Part shown: one piece after another, positions 30,872 to 32,450 of the stretch
Numbering within the stretch: position 1 is the stretch's first letter
Layout of the letters: every line of letters begins with the position of its first letter
Assembly: GCA_947643415.1 (NCBI GenBank)
Contig: CANRWA010000041.1
Location: 1-32,450 of the forward strand
Source of the DNA: an uncultured Clostridia bacterium
GTDB taxonomy: Bacteria; Bacillota; Clostridia; Lachnospirales; Lachnospiraceae
Direction: 5' to 3'
DNA: 32,450 nucleotides
The notes under the pieces: model-generated
What the model was told of the DNA's origin: nothing
The model's input: only the letters and a program-made list of their open reading frames with translations
Database searches by the model: none
Position numbers and translations under genes: made by a program

Positions 30872-32080
30872 TTACCAGTCATCTCTGCTCGCATTGGCAC
30901 GATACACTCTTATGCCAATCAGCTCGCCCGAAGGCCCAACAAATTGATCTGCTATCGCAACAAATTCTATGAGTTCCTGCTTAATTTGTTTCGCCTTAAC
31001 GATTTTCTTAACTTTCTTTTTATTCTTGTACCGTTTACGATACCGGACAAAAGCCTCCTCATACCTACATCCAACGTATTCGCTAGACGAATCAATCTCT
31101 CCGTCATGATAAATTGCATACTGAACTTTACCACTACGGGTTCTCATTTTTACTCTTACTGCGACACGACGATAGTTGGTTGGCCCTTTGATACACTCAA
31201 ATTCACCAATGTCATATACCGCGCATATTTTGCAAATTGCATGCGCAACATAAAGTGCTCGCCCATAAGCCTTTCTCGCATATAAATCTTTGAAACTAAT
31301 GCGGCGCCCCGTTGATGTCCTAGAAATTGAAGCCTTCGTCCACGGACTAGTCTCCGTATCACCGATTTCCAACAAGATTCGCGCCTTCATGGTATCAGAT
31401 AAGTCACGGAGTTTTGTTTCTCGCAAATAACGTTGCAACTCTAAACTTATTGTAGGGGCATCCTGTATATACCTAGCATACTCCGCTAGCCGTTCCGCCC
31501 CAAGCCGGTCCTGAGCATGTACCTTTGTAGTGTCACTCGTTAACCACGCATATGAATATTCAGCTTCATTGACAATATTATCAATATATTTCTTATACTC
31601 ATCAAACCTTCTTTCCGCAAACTTAATACCATAGATATACTCCTCGCAGTAAGCCTTTTTTACAAGAAACTTCGTATACTTTCCGGATTTTTTCGGTTTA
31701 TTGTCCTGTTTGTCAAAGCCAGCGCTTCCATAATAGCCAGAATCCTGTGCACATATCGGAAACACATCGAACCCCACATCCGTCTGCTTTGCCACCTTCT
31801 TGGTCAGCTTCTGAAACTTCTTATAGAAGCTTTTCTCGCCACCCTTAAACCGGATCGTAAAAGTTCTCCCTTTCAAAAGCTGCTGATGAACCTTTTTGGC
31901 AGTCTTCTGATCAATCTTTTTGACCGTTATGACCTTAGTTTTCGCCTTTGCCTCCACCTCTGTCTGCTGGCAAACTACGCTACCTACCAAAATAAGTCCA
32001 AAGGTTAACAGTAATCCAGCCGCCATTGTTAATACGGAGCCGGGAAACAACTTGCTACAAAAATCATTTTTTACCTTCAT
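30872..32080 (-). CDS. Secreted hypothetical protein (402 aa)
   Basis: ATG 32080 follows GGAGGGATTATC. A signal peptide is clear: basic MKVKNDFCSK, then hydrophobic VLTMAAGLLLTFGLILVGSV, with probable cleavage near VEAKA at about residue 45. The Cys at the end of the hydrophobic stretch lacks a proper lipobox. The mature part is basic, with many Lys and Tyr. A segment around AYGRALYVAHAICKICAVYD followed by RRVAVRVKMRTRSGKVQ and YAIYHDGEID recalls the layout of transglutaminase-like folds, but the catalytic Cys and His are not at the usual sites. The sequence is AT-rich like its right flank. Confidence 0.7.
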   Translation of the reverse strand: MKVKNDFCSKLFPGSVLTMAAGLLLTFGLILVGSVVCQQTEVEAKAKTKVITVKKIDQKTAKKVHQQLLKGRTFTIRFKGGEKSFYKKFQKLTKKVAKQTDVGFDVFPICAQDSGYYGSAGFDKQDNKPKKSGKYTKFLVKKAYCEEYIYGIKFAERRFDEYKKYIDNIVNEAEYSYAWLTSDTTKVHAQDRLGAERLAEYARYIQDAPTISLELQRYLRETKLRDLSDTMKARILLEIGDTETSPWTKASISRTSTGRRISFKDLYARKAYGRALYVAHAICKICAVYDIGEFECIKGPTNYRRVAVRVKMRTRSGKVQYAIYHDGEIDSSSEYVGCRYEEAFVRYRKRYKNKKKVKKIVKAKQIKQELIEFVAIADQFVGPSGELIGIRVYRANASRDDW

Positions 32081-32166
32081 GATAATCCCTCCTGTCTGTA
32101 AAGGTACAAATATTTATCACATCAAACAAAATATATAAAGTTAATGCGTCTAATTTTGTTGCCCTG

Positions 32167-32245
32167 ATTTTGCTTTGGAAATATAGTCAAGGTCGGGCTA
32201 ACAGCCCGTTACATTTAGCCTTGACGAGATTTCCGTAAGCAAAAT
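32167..32245. ncRNA. Long imperfect hairpin, candidate structured RNA or binding site
   Basis: Four nested pairs fold symmetrically: ATTTTGC (32167-32173) with GCAAAAT (32239-32245), GGAAAT with ATTTCC (32177-32182, 32229-32234), GTCAAGG with CCTTGAC (32186-32192, 32219-32225) and CGGGCT with AGCCCG (32194-32199, 32203-32208). Confidence 0.4.
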
Positions 32246-32413
32246 TAAAATATAAGAAAAAAATGCGCAAAAATAAAAAATCAAAATACGGAAACACAAA
32301 ACCCAACAAAAATCTGAACGCGCGCTTGCGCGCATTTGATAAAATCTGTTCGGGAACATCACATATTACAAAAAGTTTCCTTATTAAATGTCTTCCTTGG
32401 ATCACATATAAAA

Positions 32414-32434
32414 ATCCGCCTTCACAGGTCGGAT
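32414..32434 (-). terminator. Terminator of a gene beyond the right edge
   Basis: ATCCGCCT (32414-32421) and its near complement AGGTCGGAT (to 32434) form a short stem with a TTTTTAT tract on the minus strand. This implies a minus-strand gene just outside the window. Confidence 0.55.
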
Positions 32435-32450
32435 GTAACACTTTATCAAT

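Larger units (their letters stand above)
32081..32450. other. AT-rich intergenic region with structured elements
   Basis: No gene is supported here. The segment contains the leader of the secreted protein, a long hairpin (32167-32245), a GC-only dyad GCGCGC-TT-GCGCGC (32320-32333), a palindrome TGTTCGGGAACA (32347-32358) and a terminator near the right edge. Confidence 0.5.

Noticed and set aside
32187-32441. 84-codon minus-strand frame near the right edge
   Set aside because: It starts inside a terminator, has no ribosome site, and reads through hairpin and AT-rich sequence.
1-32450. tRNA, rRNA, CRISPR array or known riboswitch
   Set aside because: No cloverleaf-like segment, no regularly spaced repeats and no riboswitch core sequence could be seen.

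Overview
The window looks like part of a chromosome or large plasmid of a gut-type Clostridia (Lachnospiraceae-like) bacterium. This is inferred from AGGAGG-type ribosome sites, sigma-A promoters, TnpX-like serine recombinases, an IS30-family element and several gene families typical of integrative elements in that group. Almost everything is on the minus strand. There are no tRNA, rRNA or CRISPR signals and no recognisable housekeeping genes, so the whole window reads as accessory DNA. Region 1 (1-11050, minus): one long operon starting at a good sigma-A promoter (11020-11048). It encodes a zinc-ribbon membrane protein, several unknown proteins, a single-stranded-DNA-binding protein, a MoxR/CobS-like AAA+ ATPase, a VWA protein with an N-terminal HELGH motif, two phage/plasmid-type unknown proteins and a DNA methyltransferase that runs off the left edge. 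Intergenic gaps hold strong hairpins. Region 2 (11381-14877): a small unknown acidic protein, then two translationally coupled large serine recombinases that probably mark one end of an integrated element. Region 3 (15041-24276, minus): the cargo and transfer operon of that element. Read in transcription order it has two small proteins, an MT-A70 methyltransferase, a two-helix membrane protein, a VirD4/TraG-like coupling ATPase, a replication-relaxation protein, a C5-cytosine methyltransferase, an HTH/zinc-finger protein, a SHOCT-like protein, an amidoligase, a gamma-glutamylcyclotransferase-like protein, a DUF5049-like peptide and a protein that shares its C-terminal module with the amidoligase. 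No relaxase or VirB4 ATPase is visible, so the transfer machinery is incomplete here. Region 4 (24400-27550): two minus-strand genes, each with its own promoter and terminator. One is an unknown cytosolic protein under a promoter with a palindromic operator candidate. The other is a large single-pass surface protein with a cytosolic N-terminal domain and a DUF11-like outer domain. Region 5 (27573-29263): a complete IS30-family insertion sequence on the plus strand, flanked by an imperfect direct repeat of about 15 bp. Region 6 (29264-30290, plus): a structured leader with a 23-codon ORF containing Pro-Pro-Pro, a terminator-like hairpin, and a hairpin that buries the ribosome site of a sigma-70-like regulator. 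Region 7 (30300-32450, minus): a secreted unknown protein with a terminator, then a separate promoter reading into two start-less, stop-ended fragments of a C-type-lectin-fold variable domain (both ending GFAVRC), separated by a GC-rich 14-bp inverted repeat. These fragments are the most unusual feature. They could be silent variable-domain cassettes, a template-like RNA, or gene remnants. A long bipartite hairpin and the terminator of an off-window gene close the window.
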